From: DAHUYF01 sp035945115
Lineage (GTDB): Bacteria > Pseudomonadota > Alphaproteobacteria > ATCC43930 > CGMCC-115725
Reading direction: 5' to 3'
NCBI GenBank assembly: GCA_035945115.1
Contig: DASZAN010000027.1
Span: forward strand, 1-64,000
Length of the DNA stretch: 64,000 nt
Of this stretch, positions 1 through 7,750 are shown in pieces. Each line of letters begins with the position of its first letter. Within the stretch, counting starts at the first letter, position 1. Below the pieces are notes generated by a model, which had not been told where the DNA came from, searched no databases, and saw only the letters and a program-made list of their open reading frames with translations. A program made the position numbers and the translations under genes.

Positions 1-1
1 G

Positions 2-76
2 GTCCTGGCCTATAATCTGACACGGGTCATCAACATCATGGGAATCAAGCCGCTGATCGCTGCGATCGCGGCCTGA
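2..76 (+). CDS. transposase, C-terminal fragment cut by the window edge
   Basis: An open frame enters from the left edge and stops at the TGA at 74-76. It encodes 24 residues ending in LTRVINIMGIKPLIAAIAA, a tail that resembles the C-terminus of IS1182/IS5-type DDE transposases (AYN-L-R-x-x-N-I-x-G-x-x-L-x-A-I). Only the tail is visible, so catalytic residues and intactness cannot be judged. It marks an insertion sequence whose body lies outside the window. The family assignment is recognition of a short motif and could be wrong at family level; that it is a transposase tail is more likely than not. Confidence 0.6.
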   Translation, partial: VLAYNLTRVINIMGIKPLIAAIAA

Positions 77-397
77 AGCGAACCCGGGTCACCCTGACTC
101 AGGACCGACCCCTTAAGAGCGTTTTTACACGGCCAAGACCCTGAACAGACGTCTCGGCCGGAACGGTCGGCGCGTGCCGATAGCCTGTAGGACAGTCTCG
201 ATCGGTCTATGTGGGCGACATGCCGCACGCTGGGTGCCGCGATTGCGCGCCCCTTAGCGTCGGTGATTTTCCGGGATGAAGCGATCTGCTCTCGCGCAAC
301 GCGGAGGCACCGATAGTCGTAGGTCGTAAGCACGCAGAATTTGCGCAGACAGATGCGTGGAGAGTACAGTTAAGCAGCGTCGGAAGAAGGAACAGGT
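77..397. other. intergenic: probable IS right end plus leader of the bicupin gene
   Basis: 321 bases without a convincing gene. The first 65 or so follow the transposase stop and probably include the right end of the insertion sequence (candidate terminal region around 117-142, rich in TTTTTACACGG), but the partner inverted repeat lies outside the window. The rest leads into the gene at 398; a purine-rich ribosome binding site lies at 384-391. Short open frames on both strands here have no recognisable domain and no good start signal, so none is called. Confidence 0.4.
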
Positions 398-1447
398 ATG
401 GACGCTGATGACCGCCTTGCGCTCGTGGACGATCTGGCGCGTTACGGATGCCGCGTCCACCAGCCTGACGAGCCTCGGATGATGACCAGGGACCCACAGT
501 CCCCCATGCAACCGATGCACTGGCGATGGGTAGATCTCGACCGCCTGCTGAAGCGCCTCGGCGCCGAGATTGTGCTCGAGCCCGGCGGCGAACGCCGTAC
601 TCTGCGCCTGGCCAACCCCGGATTGCCATTCGGGACGACCCCGACCTTCTGGGGATCGATCCAGTACATCCTGCCGGGCGAGATCGCATCGGCTCATCGC
701 CACGCCCCGCACGCGATCCGCTTCATCATGCAAGGGAACGGCGCGACAACAACGGTCGATGGCGAGCGCTACCCGATGCGTCAGGGCGATCTGGTCTTGA
801 CGCCCGCAGGGGCGTGGCACGACCACCAGCACGAGGGCGACGCGCCGATGATCTGGCTCGACGGCCTCGACATTTCGCTGGTCAAGGCGATGCACGCCAT
901 GTTTTTCGAGCCGTATCCGGAAAATCGACAGCTTCTGTCGCAAGGGCACGACGCCTCGCTCCGACGTTATGGCAGCGGTATCATGCGACCAACGCGTGGG
1001 TTACCGGTAAGCCGCGTGAGCCCATTGCTCGTTTATCCATGGGAGCGCGCGGAGGCGGCCCTGCGGGCCTTCGCGGGCACCGAGCCCGATCCCTATGACG
1101 ACTTCGTGCTTGAATACCAGAATCCCACAACTGGCGGCCCCGCGCTGCCGACGTTGGGCATGGCGCTGCAGTGGTTACGCCCGTCGGTACACGGCAAGGC
1201 CCACCGTCATACTGGTAGCGTCCTCTACTACGTGGTGCGCGGCGAAGGGTCGAGTATTGTGCATGGACGACGCTACGACTGGTCGCCTGGGGACTTCGTT
1301 GCCGTTCCACCATGGGCTTGGCACGAGCACTCAAACCGTTCGGACAAATACGAGGCCGTGCTATTCCAGGTGAACGACTTGCCGGCGATGACGGCGCTCG
1401 ACCTTTATCGGGAAGAACCATACGGCGAGACGGGCGGCCACCAATAG
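398..1447 (+). CDS. bicupin ring-cleavage dioxygenase, gentisate 1,2-dioxygenase-like
   Basis: 349 residues with two cupin barrels. The first carries HRH at about 100-102 and WHDH at 140-143; the second carries HRH at 269-271 and WHEH at 308-311. This doubled His-x-His pattern is that of the gentisate/salicylate/1-hydroxy-2-naphthoate dioxygenase family, which opens an aromatic ring with Fe(II) and O2. Family length is about 340-380 residues, so the gene looks complete. The ATG at 398 is preceded by GAAGAAGG at good spacing and by an in-frame stop at 371. No maleylpyruvate isomerase or hydrolase lies nearby, so the substrate is open. It sits between an IS tail and a MITE-like element, suggesting acquisition by transfer. 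Confidence 0.82.
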   Translation: MDADDRLALVDDLARYGCRVHQPDEPRMMTRDPQSPMQPMHWRWVDLDRLLKRLGAEIVLEPGGERRTLRLANPGLPFGTTPTFWGSIQYILPGEIASAHRHAPHAIRFIMQGNGATTTVDGERYPMRQGDLVLTPAGAWHDHQHEGDAPMIWLDGLDISLVKAMHAMFFEPYPENRQLLSQGHDASLRRYGSGIMRPTRGLPVSRVSPLLVYPWERAEAALRAFAGTEPDPYDDFVLEYQNPTTGGPALPTLGMALQWLRPSVHGKAHRHTGSVLYYVVRGEGSSIVHGRRYDWSPGDFVAVPPWAWHEHSNRSDKYEAVLFQVNDLPAMTALDLYREEPYGETGGHQ

Positions 1448-1652
1448 GAGGCCAGGCGCAGGACTTGCCGGGGAAGCACGCGGTGATTCGAAGCGGGTGG
1501 AGTGTGGCCTATGTAGGCTAGCGCTCCGCGCCCGCCCGCTTAGGTCAGCAGTATACTACGACACGATATCGGCGCTCGCGCGCGAGCACGACTTCCGCTA
1601 ATGGCACTCCTGCGACTTTGCCCGCAATTCGTTGCTGGTCTGCATCTGAGTG

Positions 1653-1800
1653 GATAGTGTTGCAAAAGTCGGCCGGATGGATTGGCGGCGAAATTTTCGC
1701 TCCATCGCGGACAGCGTTTTGAATCTTCCTTCCGATGTGAAGCTCGGCGACGAATCAATGTTGCGCGCGCGGCAGCCCAAAATAGTTTTGCAACAGTATC
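1653..1800. mobile_element. MITE-like element, 148 bp, with 16-bp inverted ends and a 5-bp direct repeat
   Basis: The left end GATAGTGTTGCAAAAG (1653-1668) and the inverse of the right end (1785-1800) read GATACTGTTGCAAAAC, 14 of 16 identical with a perfect 10-base core TGTTGCAAAA. The element is bracketed by GAGTG at 1648-1652 and again at 1801-1805, as expected of a target-site duplication; because GAT follows both copies, an 8-bp duplication (GAGTGGAT) with the left end at 1656 is equally readable. The ends resemble those of IS6- or IS5-type elements (CTGTTGCAAA). There is no room for a transposase. The flanking gap 1448-1858 holds nothing else recognisable. Confidence 0.75.
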
Positions 1801-1858
1801 GAGTGGATTGCGGACATCTGGAGGGCGCTGTGCCCTGATCGTTTTTGCGTACACCGCC

Positions 1859-3037
1859 CTAGCGCCGGATTTGCAGCGCCAGCAACGCCGCGAGCGCGGC
1901 AAGGCAAAGCGCGGATGAGACGACGATGACGGCGACGCCCATGCGCTCCAGCAGCAGCCCGAAGATGAACGGCGAGAGCGCCTGAGCGGCGCGCGCGGGC
2001 GCGCCCAGCAATCCCGTTCGCTCGCCGTAGCCCGACGGCCCGAAGAGGGCGAGCGGCACCGTGCCGCGGGCGATCGTCAAGAGCCCGTTGCCGGCGCCGT
2101 AAAAGATCGTGAACACCGGCGCAGCAAGCGGACCGGCGAGCGCGAAGAGGGCGGCGCCGATGGGATGAAGCGCGGCGGCGATCCGCGCCGAGACCAGCGG
2201 ATGGATGCGCCGGAGCAGGGCAAATTCGGCAAGGCGCGCCGCCACCTGAGCTGGGCCCACCAGTGCTGCGGCGGCGATCGCTTGGGTGGCGCTCGCACCG
2301 GCACGCTCCAGGAGGGCCGGGAGATGCGCCGCCATGGCGCCCGTGACGAACCAGGCGGCGGCGAAGACGAAGGCGAGGAGAAGCATCTCCTTGTAAGGCC
2401 GCCACCCCACGCGCGCGCCGTGGGCTGCGCGCACGCCGGCGTAGGGCGCCGTCGCCGGCACGAGAAGACGGTTGAGCGGCAGCCCCAGCACGAGGTTGAG
2501 GCCCGCCCAGAGGAGGCACGTCTCGCGCCAGCCGACGAGATCGTTCGCGAGCGCCGAGACGGGCCAGCTCACTGTCGAGGCGAAGCCGGCAAAGAGCGTG
2601 ATGCCGGTGATCGGCGCGCGTGCCTTTTCGCCGTAGATCGCCGTCAGCGTGGCAAATCCGGCATCGTAGAGGCCGAGCGCCATGCCGATGCCGAGAATGG
2701 CCCAGGCGGCGAAGAGGGTGGTCGCTCCTTGGGCGCCCGCCAGCGCCGCGAGCCCGGCGGCGAAGACGAGATTCGAAGCCACGAGCACGCCCCGCCCGCC
2801 ATGCCGGTCGATGAGCCGGCCGACTGCCGGCCCGGCAAAGGCGGCGATCAGCAGCGAGAGTGAAAACGCCGCGAAGAACAGGTTGCGCGAGAGGCCGAGC
2901 CCCGCGGCAATGGGATCGGCGAGGATCGCCGGCAAGTAATAGCTCGAGGCCCAGGCGAGCGTCTGCGCCGTCCCGAGCGCCGTTACGATGACGGCGCGGG
3001 AGGGCCTCCTTGCCGTGGCGGATTCCTCATCAATCAT
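1859..3037 (-). CDS. MFS transporter
   Basis: 392 residues, almost entirely hydrophobic helices in the twelve-helix pattern of the major facilitator superfamily. After helix 2 the loop GRLIDRHGGRGVL matches the MFS signature G-x-x-x-D-R-x-G-x-R. It is an inner-membrane secondary carrier; the substrate cannot be read. The start ATG has a weak ribosome binding site, but the first helix follows about 18 residues later, as is usual. It is divergent from the DMT-type exporter at 3186, with a 148-base gap that must hold both promoters. Confidence 0.85.
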   Translation of the reverse strand: MIDEESATARRPSRAVIVTALGTAQTLAWASSYYLPAILADPIAAGLGLSRNLFFAAFSLSLLIAAFAGPAVGRLIDRHGGRGVLVASNLVFAAGLAALAGAQGATTLFAAWAILGIGMALGLYDAGFATLTAIYGEKARAPITGITLFAGFASTVSWPVSALANDLVGWRETCLLWAGLNLVLGLPLNRLLVPATAPYAGVRAAHGARVGWRPYKEMLLLAFVFAAAWFVTGAMAAHLPALLERAGASATQAIAAAALVGPAQVAARLAEFALLRRIHPLVSARIAAALHPIGAALFALAGPLAAPVFTIFYGAGNGLLTIARGTVPLALFGPSGYGERTGLLGAPARAAQALSPFIFGLLLERMGVAVIVVSSALCLAALAALLALQIRR

Positions 3038-3185
3038 CTTGGGCTGCCGCTTCTCGTCACGCCACGGTCCCGCTCTTCTCCGCCATGATGAGGGGTTCGT
3101 CGGGAAAAAGGCAGAGGAGACGCTCGCGTGTCAACCACGCGCGCGTCATTGCCGCTATCACCCATGCACCCTATGAAGCGCCCGC

Positions 3186-4091
3186 GTGAGCTCGCTCTGG
3201 ATTCCCATCACCATTGCTGCGGCGTTCTGCCAGAATCTGCGCACCGTGCTGCAGAAGCATCTGCGCGGGCAGCTCAGCACCACCGCCTCGACCTTCACGC
3301 GCTATGCCTTCGGTTCGCCGCTCGTGGTTCTCTACACGATCGGCCTTCACGCCATTGCGGGACTGCCGTGGCCGGCGTCCACTGCGGCCTTCGTCTTCTG
3401 GGTGGTGGTCGGCTCGCTGACCCAGATCTTCGCCACCGCCGCTCTCGTCCATCTCTTCGATTTCCGCAATTTCGCCGTCGGCGTCGCCTATTCCAAGACC
3501 GAGGTGATCCAGGCGGCGATCTTCGGGCTCATCTTCTTGGGCGATGTGGTGACGCTCTGGGGCGCCATCGCCATTGCGCTCGGCACGCTTGGCGTGATGC
3601 TGATCTCGCTGGCCGCCGCCGGGGGCATGGGCGGCCTGGTGCGGAGCCTGGGTGAGCGCACCGCTCTCATCGGGCTTGCCTCGGGCGGGCTCTTCGGCAT
3701 CGCTGCCGTCGCCTTCCGCGCCGCTGCCCTCTCGCTCGACGGCGCGGGTTTCGTCATGAGCGCCGCCTACACGCTTCTCTGGGCCAATCTGCTGCAGACA
3801 GCGGTGATGGCGGCTTATCTCTGGCGGCGCGAGCGCGCGCAATTCGCGGCGCTCCGCGCCAATTGGGGTGCGGCGGCGCTCGCCGGCGCGGTCGGCGTCA
3901 CCGGCTCGGCGCTGTGGTTCATGGCGATGACCATCCAGCTCGTCGCCTATGTGCGCACGCTCGGACTCATCGAGCTCGTCTTCACCTTCCTCTTCTCCTG
4001 GTTCTTCTTCAAGGAGCGCCCGCGCCCACGCGAGCTCCTCGGCATCGCGCTCCTCCTCGTGGGGATTGCCATGACGCTCAATCTTCGCTGA
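3186..4091 (+). CDS. DMT/EamA-family transporter
   Basis: 301 residues with about ten hydrophobic helices and two homologous halves, typical of the drug/metabolite transporter superfamily. The end of the second half, TFLFSWFFFKERPRPRELLG, is the characteristic EamA helix-9/10 sequence with a conserved Glu-Arg. It is an inner-membrane carrier, probably an exporter; the substrate is unknown. Translation probably starts at the GTG at 3186; the nearby ATG at 3173 is out of frame. It is divergent from the MFS gene and converges on the PH-domain gene 24 bases downstream. Confidence 0.82.
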   Translation: MSSLWIPITIAAAFCQNLRTVLQKHLRGQLSTTASTFTRYAFGSPLVVLYTIGLHAIAGLPWPASTAAFVFWVVVGSLTQIFATAALVHLFDFRNFAVGVAYSKTEVIQAAIFGLIFLGDVVTLWGAIAIALGTLGVMLISLAAAGGMGGLVRSLGERTALIGLASGGLFGIAAVAFRAAALSLDGAGFVMSAAYTLLWANLLQTAVMAAYLWRRERAQFAALRANWGAAALAGAVGVTGSALWFMAMTIQLVAYVRTLGLIELVFTFLFSWFFFKERPRPRELLGIALLLVGIAMTLNLR

Positions 4092-4115
4092 GGCCGAGAG
4101 CCGATCTCTGGCGGC

Positions 4116-4622
4116 TCAGCGCGTCGCATCCGGACGCGACGAGGCGTCGGCGGTGATATGGCTGCGGAAGCGCAGGGGGTCGCTGATCGACTGCATCGGC
4201 TCGAGCGAGCCGCCGGTGCCGCGCACCAGCACGGTGCCATAGCCGAAGATCCGCCCCAGCACGGATTGGTCGACGTCGACGCTTTCCACCTTCGAGCGGT
4301 TCATCTCGATCGTGTGCCGGGCGATGACGCCACGCTTCAGGATGACGCGCTGGTCGGTGACGGCGAGTTCCGTGCTGCGCCGTCGAATGGCGGCGAAAAG
4401 GAACGAGAGAAGCCCCATAACCGGCAGAAGCGCGTCGACCGCCAGGGCGACGGATCTTGACGTGGCGAGTGCCGGGTCATCGCTCGTCCAGAGCGCGGCG
4501 ATAACCGTGAGAACGGCCGCCAAGGCCAAGAAAAAGATGGCCCGGCCATAGACAAGCCAATGGAGGCCGGTGGTGTAGATCACCCGCTCGCCCGGCAGCA
4601 GGACCTTCTCGACATAGCCCAT
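4116..4622 (-). CDS. bacterial PH-domain membrane protein
   Basis: 168 residues. Two hydrophobic helices occupy about 22-45 and 57-79. They are followed by a bacterial pleckstrin-homology-like (DUF304/YdbS-type) domain with the recognisable stretch TELAVTDQRVILKRGV, IEMNRSKVESV and LGRIFGYGTVLV, ending in a tail. Such proteins are inner-membrane components of unknown molecular role, sometimes linked to the cell envelope. It is divergent from htpG with a 121-base gap, so it need not be functionally tied to the chaperone. Confidence 0.85.
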   Translation of the reverse strand: MGYVEKVLLPGERVIYTTGLHWLVYGRAIFFLALAAVLTVIAALWTSDDPALATSRSVALAVDALLPVMGLLSFLFAAIRRRSTELAVTDQRVILKRGVIARHTIEMNRSKVESVDVDQSVLGRIFGYGTVLVRGTGGSLEPMQSISDPLRFRSHITADASSRPDATR

Positions 4623-4678
4623 CAGACACCTCGTCCGAGCGCAAACGCCAGGGTAGCACGTTCGTTACCGCCCGCGCT

Positions 4679-4706
4679 CTTGCATCGATGTCCGCGCTTG
4701 CATATC
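4679..4706 (+). promoter_or_regulatory. candidate htpG promoter
   Basis: CTTGCA (4679-4684) and CATATC (4701-4706), 16 bases apart, lie about 40 bases upstream of the htpG start. The hexamers fit the loose alphaproteobacterial housekeeping pattern and the CTTG core of heat-shock promoters, but the -10 lacks the CCCCAT of sigma-32 sites. Inference only. Confidence 0.3.
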
Positions 4707-4743
4707 TCTCCGCCAGCTCCACGCAAACCGATCGGCGAGCGCC

Positions 4744-6609
4744 ATGTCGACCGAGAAACGAAGCTTTCAGGCGGAGGTGAGCCGCCTCCTCGAGATCGTC
4801 GCCCATTCGCTTTACAGCGAGAAGCAGATCTTCCTCCGCGAGCTCATCTCGAACGCGTCGGACGCCTGCGACCGGCTCCGGTACCTGGCGATCGCCGAGC
4901 CGAAGCTCATCGCCGACGACCCGCAGTTCCGTGTCGTTCTGACGCCCGACAAGACGGCGAACCAGCTCACCGTCGCTGACAACGGCATCGGCATGAACCA
5001 TGACGAGCTCGTCGACAATCTCGGCACGATCGCGCGCTCCGGCACGGCGCAGTTCCTGCAGCAGGTGTCGGGCGACAAGCGCGAGGACATGACGCTCATC
5101 GGCCAGTTCGGTGTCGGCTTCTATTCCGCCTTCATGGTTGCCGACAAGGTCGAGGTGCTCTCGAAGAAGGCCGGCGAGAGTCAGGCCTGGCGCTGGGTTT
5201 CGGACGGCAAGGGTGAGTTCACCGTCGAGCCCGCCGAGAAAGAGGGGCGCGGCACGCTCATCACGCTCCACCTCAGCAAGGATGCGGCCGAATACACCGA
5301 AGGGCTGCGGCTCCGGCAGATCGTCAAGACCTATTCCGACCATATCGGTCTGCCGATTGTGCTGAGGGAAGACGGCAAGGAAGAGACGGTGAACGCCGCG
5401 GGCGCGCTCTGGACTCGGCCCAAGGCGGAGATCACTCCCGAACAATACCGCGAGTTCTATCATCACGCCGCGCACAGCTTCGACGAGCCGTGGCTCACCC
5501 TCCACAACAAGGCGGAGGGCACGTTCGAGTACACGAGCCTGCTCTTCATTCCCGCGACGAAGCCATTCGATCTCTTCGATCCCCTGCGCAAGCCGCGCAT
5601 CAAGCTCTATGTCCGCCGCGTCTTCATCACCGACGATTGCGCGGAGCTGCTGCCGCCTTATTTGCGCTTCCTGCGCGGCATCGTCGACAGCGAGGACCTA
5701 CCCCTCAATGTCAGCCGCGAGATGCTGCAGAACAACCCGATGCTCGCCAAGATGCGGGGCCAGATCACCAAGCGCGTGCTGGCCGAGCTTGCCAAGAAGG
5801 CGAAGGAGGCGTCCGAGGACTATCAGAAATTCTGGGAGAATTTTGGCGCGGTGCTAAAGGAGGGTCTTTACGAGGATCCCGAAAACCGCGACGCGCTGTT
5901 GCCACTCATTCGCTTCCGCAGCACTGGCGGCGACGGTCTCCTCTCCTTCGACGACTATGCCGGGCGCATGAAGCCGGGGCAGGAGGCGATCTACACCATC
6001 ACCGGCGACAATCTCGATCTCCTGCGCAAGAGCCCGCAGCTCGAAGGATATCGCGCGAAGGGGGTCGAGGTGATGCTTCTCACTGATCCCATCGACGAAT
6101 TCTGGACCGGCGCGGTCGGCAAGTACAAGGATCACCCGCTCAAATCCGTGACCCGTGGCGCCGCCGATCTCGGCAAGATCGAGACGAGCGAAAAGTCCGA
6201 AGAACAGAAGGACGAGAAACGCGACAACACGGTCGCGAGTTTGGTCGCTCTCTTCAAGCTCTCGCTCGGCGACGCGGTGAAGGACGTGCGCGGCTCCGAC
6301 CGCCTCACCGACAGCGCCGTCTGTCTCGTCGCCGATGAAGGCGACCTCGACATGCATCTGGAGCGTCTGTTGAAGCAGCACAAGCAGCTCTCGACGACGG
6401 CGAAGCGCATTCTCGAGATCAACCCCCGCCACCCGCTGATCACGCGCCTTGCGGCCATGGCCGGGAAGGAGGGCGCCGCCCAGTCTCTCGGCGAATTCGC
6501 CTGGCTGCTCTTGGATCAGGCGCGCATCCTTGAAGGCGAGCCCTTGCCCGATCCGAGCGCCTTTGCCCGCCGGCTTTCATCGCTGCTCGAGAAGGGGTTC
6601 TCGGCTTAA
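4744..6609 (+). CDS. htpG: molecular chaperone HtpG (Hsp90)
   Basis: 621 residues, the normal length of bacterial Hsp90. The N-terminal GHKL ATPase domain is clear: FLRELISNASDA, DNGIGM at 79-84 and GQFGVGFYSAFM from 120. The middle domain has VRRVFITDD and LPLNVSREMLQ, and the C-terminal dimerisation domain ends LSSLLEKGF. HtpG is a cytoplasmic ATP-dependent chaperone acting on partly folded clients with the DnaK system. No other chaperone gene is adjacent. Downstream lies a strong hairpin at 6709-6728. Confidence 0.98.
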   Translation: MSTEKRSFQAEVSRLLEIVAHSLYSEKQIFLRELISNASDACDRLRYLAIAEPKLIADDPQFRVVLTPDKTANQLTVADNGIGMNHDELVDNLGTIARSGTAQFLQQVSGDKREDMTLIGQFGVGFYSAFMVADKVEVLSKKAGESQAWRWVSDGKGEFTVEPAEKEGRGTLITLHLSKDAAEYTEGLRLRQIVKTYSDHIGLPIVLREDGKEETVNAAGALWTRPKAEITPEQYREFYHHAAHSFDEPWLTLHNKAEGTFEYTSLLFIPATKPFDLFDPLRKPRIKLYVRRVFITDDCAELLPPYLRFLRGIVDSEDLPLNVSREMLQNNPMLAKMRGQITKRVLAELAKKAKEASEDYQKFWENFGAVLKEGLYEDPENRDALLPLIRFRSTGGDGLLSFDDYAGRMKPGQEAIYTITGDNLDLLRKSPQLEGYRAKGVEVMLLTDPIDEFWTGAVGKYKDHPLKSVTRGAADLGKIETSEKSEEQKDEKRDNTVASLVALFKLSLGDAVKDVRGSDRLTDSAVCLVADEGDLDMHLERLLKQHKQLSTTAKRILEINPRHPLITRLAAMAGKEGAAQSLGEFAWLLLDQARILEGEPLPDPSAFARRLSSLLEKGFSA

Positions 6610-6708
6610 GCGCGCCCTCTGTTTCCGGTCTGCAGCCCTTTCACGTCTCTCACCGTCATTCCTACGAACGCCGCAATCCTGGGGCACAGCGAGCGTCGCT
6701 TGCCCCCG

Positions 6709-6728
6709 GTCCCTGCTTTCGCAGGGAC
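6709..6728. repeat. hairpin repeat between htpG and the DUF1223 gene
   Basis: A perfect 8-bp stem, GTCCCTGC/GCAGGGAC, around a TTTC loop. The sequence is of the type CCCTGC-TTTC-GCAGGG found dispersed between genes in many alphaproteobacterial chromosomes. It lies between two convergent genes and could end transcription from either side, but there is no T-tract, so it is listed as a repeat and not as a terminator. Confidence 0.5.
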
Positions 6729-6765
6729 GACGATTAGATTTCTGGGACGATAGAGCTGAACGCGC

Positions 6766-7494
6766 TCAGCTCACCGGCTTCAGTTGCGCCGCGCCGATAA
6801 TGCGGCCGACGCCGCTGCCAAGCTGGAGGAGCACGGCGATGCCGTCGGTGCCGGCGGCCTTATTGGGGTCGAGCGCGATATCCATCGCCTCGCCCCGCCA
6901 GGTGCCGATCGATTCGCAGTTGCGCACCACCTGGTAGTCGCGGAGCGTTTGGCCGCCGTTCTCGCCGCGCAGCACTTGTGTCGTGTGCTCCCCGTCATAG
7001 CCGACGAGCCAGACGGTGGCGGGCTCCTTGCTCTGTCCGGCGTCGATATGCACTGCGATCTTGCCGTCAGCGCCGCGCGTCAGTGTCACCGGCTGGCGCG
7101 GCGCTTTCTCCTCCGACGCCGCCTTGATCAACATACCGATCGTGCTGCGCTCCGAGCCTACGCCCTCAGTCGCGCCGTTGATGACCATTTGCGGCGTATA
7201 GACGTAGCGGAGATTGAGATGCTTCGCGTAGTCGCGCTGGCGCTGGCTCGCGAGCTTGCTGGCAAAGGGATCGGTCCAGCCGATGTAATTCCAGTAGTCG
7301 ACGTGGAAAGCGAGCGCCAGCACGTCGGGCCGCCGTGCCAGCTCGCCCAAATAGGAATCGGCCGGCGGGCACGAACTGCAACCTTGCGAGGTGAAGAGCT
7401 CGACCACCACCAAGGGCGCCTCCCCCGCGCGGGCCGGCAGCACGCCAAGAAGACCGGCAAGGAAAGCGAGAATGACCGCTCGCATTTTACTCAT
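6766..7494 (-). CDS. DUF1223 secreted thioredoxin-like protein
   Basis: 242 residues starting with a signal peptide (about 1-23, cleavage after ARA). The mature part opens VVVELFTSQGCSSCPPADS with Cys39 and Cys42 as a CxxC pair, followed by HVDYWNYIGW and YTPQMVINGA, all hallmarks of the DUF1223 family. The fold is thioredoxin-like, so a periplasmic thiol-redox role is reasonable but unproven. In rhizobia genes of this family often neighbour acnA and the ccm genes; here acnA is 1.5 kb away. Confidence 0.88.
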   Translation of the reverse strand: MSKMRAVILAFLAGLLGVLPARAGEAPLVVVELFTSQGCSSCPPADSYLGELARRPDVLALAFHVDYWNYIGWTDPFASKLASQRQRDYAKHLNLRYVYTPQMVINGATEGVGSERSTIGMLIKAASEEKAPRQPVTLTRGADGKIAVHIDAGQSKEPATVWLVGYDGEHTTQVLRGENGGQTLRDYQVVRNCESIGTWRGEAMDIALDPNKAAGTDGIAVLLQLGSGVGRIIGAAQLKPVS

Positions 7495-7642
7495 TCACCC
7501 AAGTGAGCGTGCGATCATCATGACGCTGACTTTGACATTTGCCAATCAATCAGCATCACAATGGGGTGAGTGATTTATAATCAATTTAAACGAGTGCGCA
7601 CTCTTTCGATGTTCCCGCACGTTCGTGCGGCGAGTCTTCATG
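7495..7642. other. AT-rich intergenic stretch with dyad symmetries
   Basis: In contrast to the GC-rich surroundings this gap is AT-rich at 7530-7590. It contains an imperfect dyad at 7525-7554 (GCTGA...TCAGC with TTGA...TCAA inside), a perfect 12-base palindrome GAGTGCGCACTC at 7592-7603, and a small hairpin CGCAC-GTTC-GTGCG at 7616-7629. It lies upstream of the DUF1223 gene and probably holds its promoter and regulatory sites. No specific regulator can be named. Confidence 0.4.
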
Positions 7643-7748
7643 CCGCTTTCATGATGTGGCGCAGCACGTATTGCACGATGTCGCCGTCGAGCTAGAGCCT
7701 CTTGCGGTTGGTGTCGTCGTTGCACTGCAGCGGCAGCACGCCCATGCC
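7643..7748 (-). pseudogene. degenerate second copy of the acnA 3' end
   Basis: Two blocks match the true acnA gene: 7643-7686 against 9045-9088 (39 of 44 identical) and 7684-7748 against 9239-9303 (about 59 of 65 identical), with the 150 bases between them in acnA deleted in the copy. Read on the minus strand the copy keeps the final residues MKAA and a TGA, but carries an in-frame TAG inside the second block (LKLDG has become L-stop-LDG). It begins three bases after the stop of the CoA-transferase gene, so that gene is flanked by acnA ends in direct orientation on both sides. Confidence 0.85.
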
Positions 7749-7750
7749 GA

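Noticed and set aside
1540..1902. Open frames of 60-120 codons on both strands over the MITE-like element
   Set aside because: They cross the inverted ends and the MFS gene end, have no homology and no start signals.
6661..6728. Terminator for htpG
   Set aside because: The hairpin is strong but lacks a T-tract and resembles a dispersed repeat, so a terminator is not claimed.
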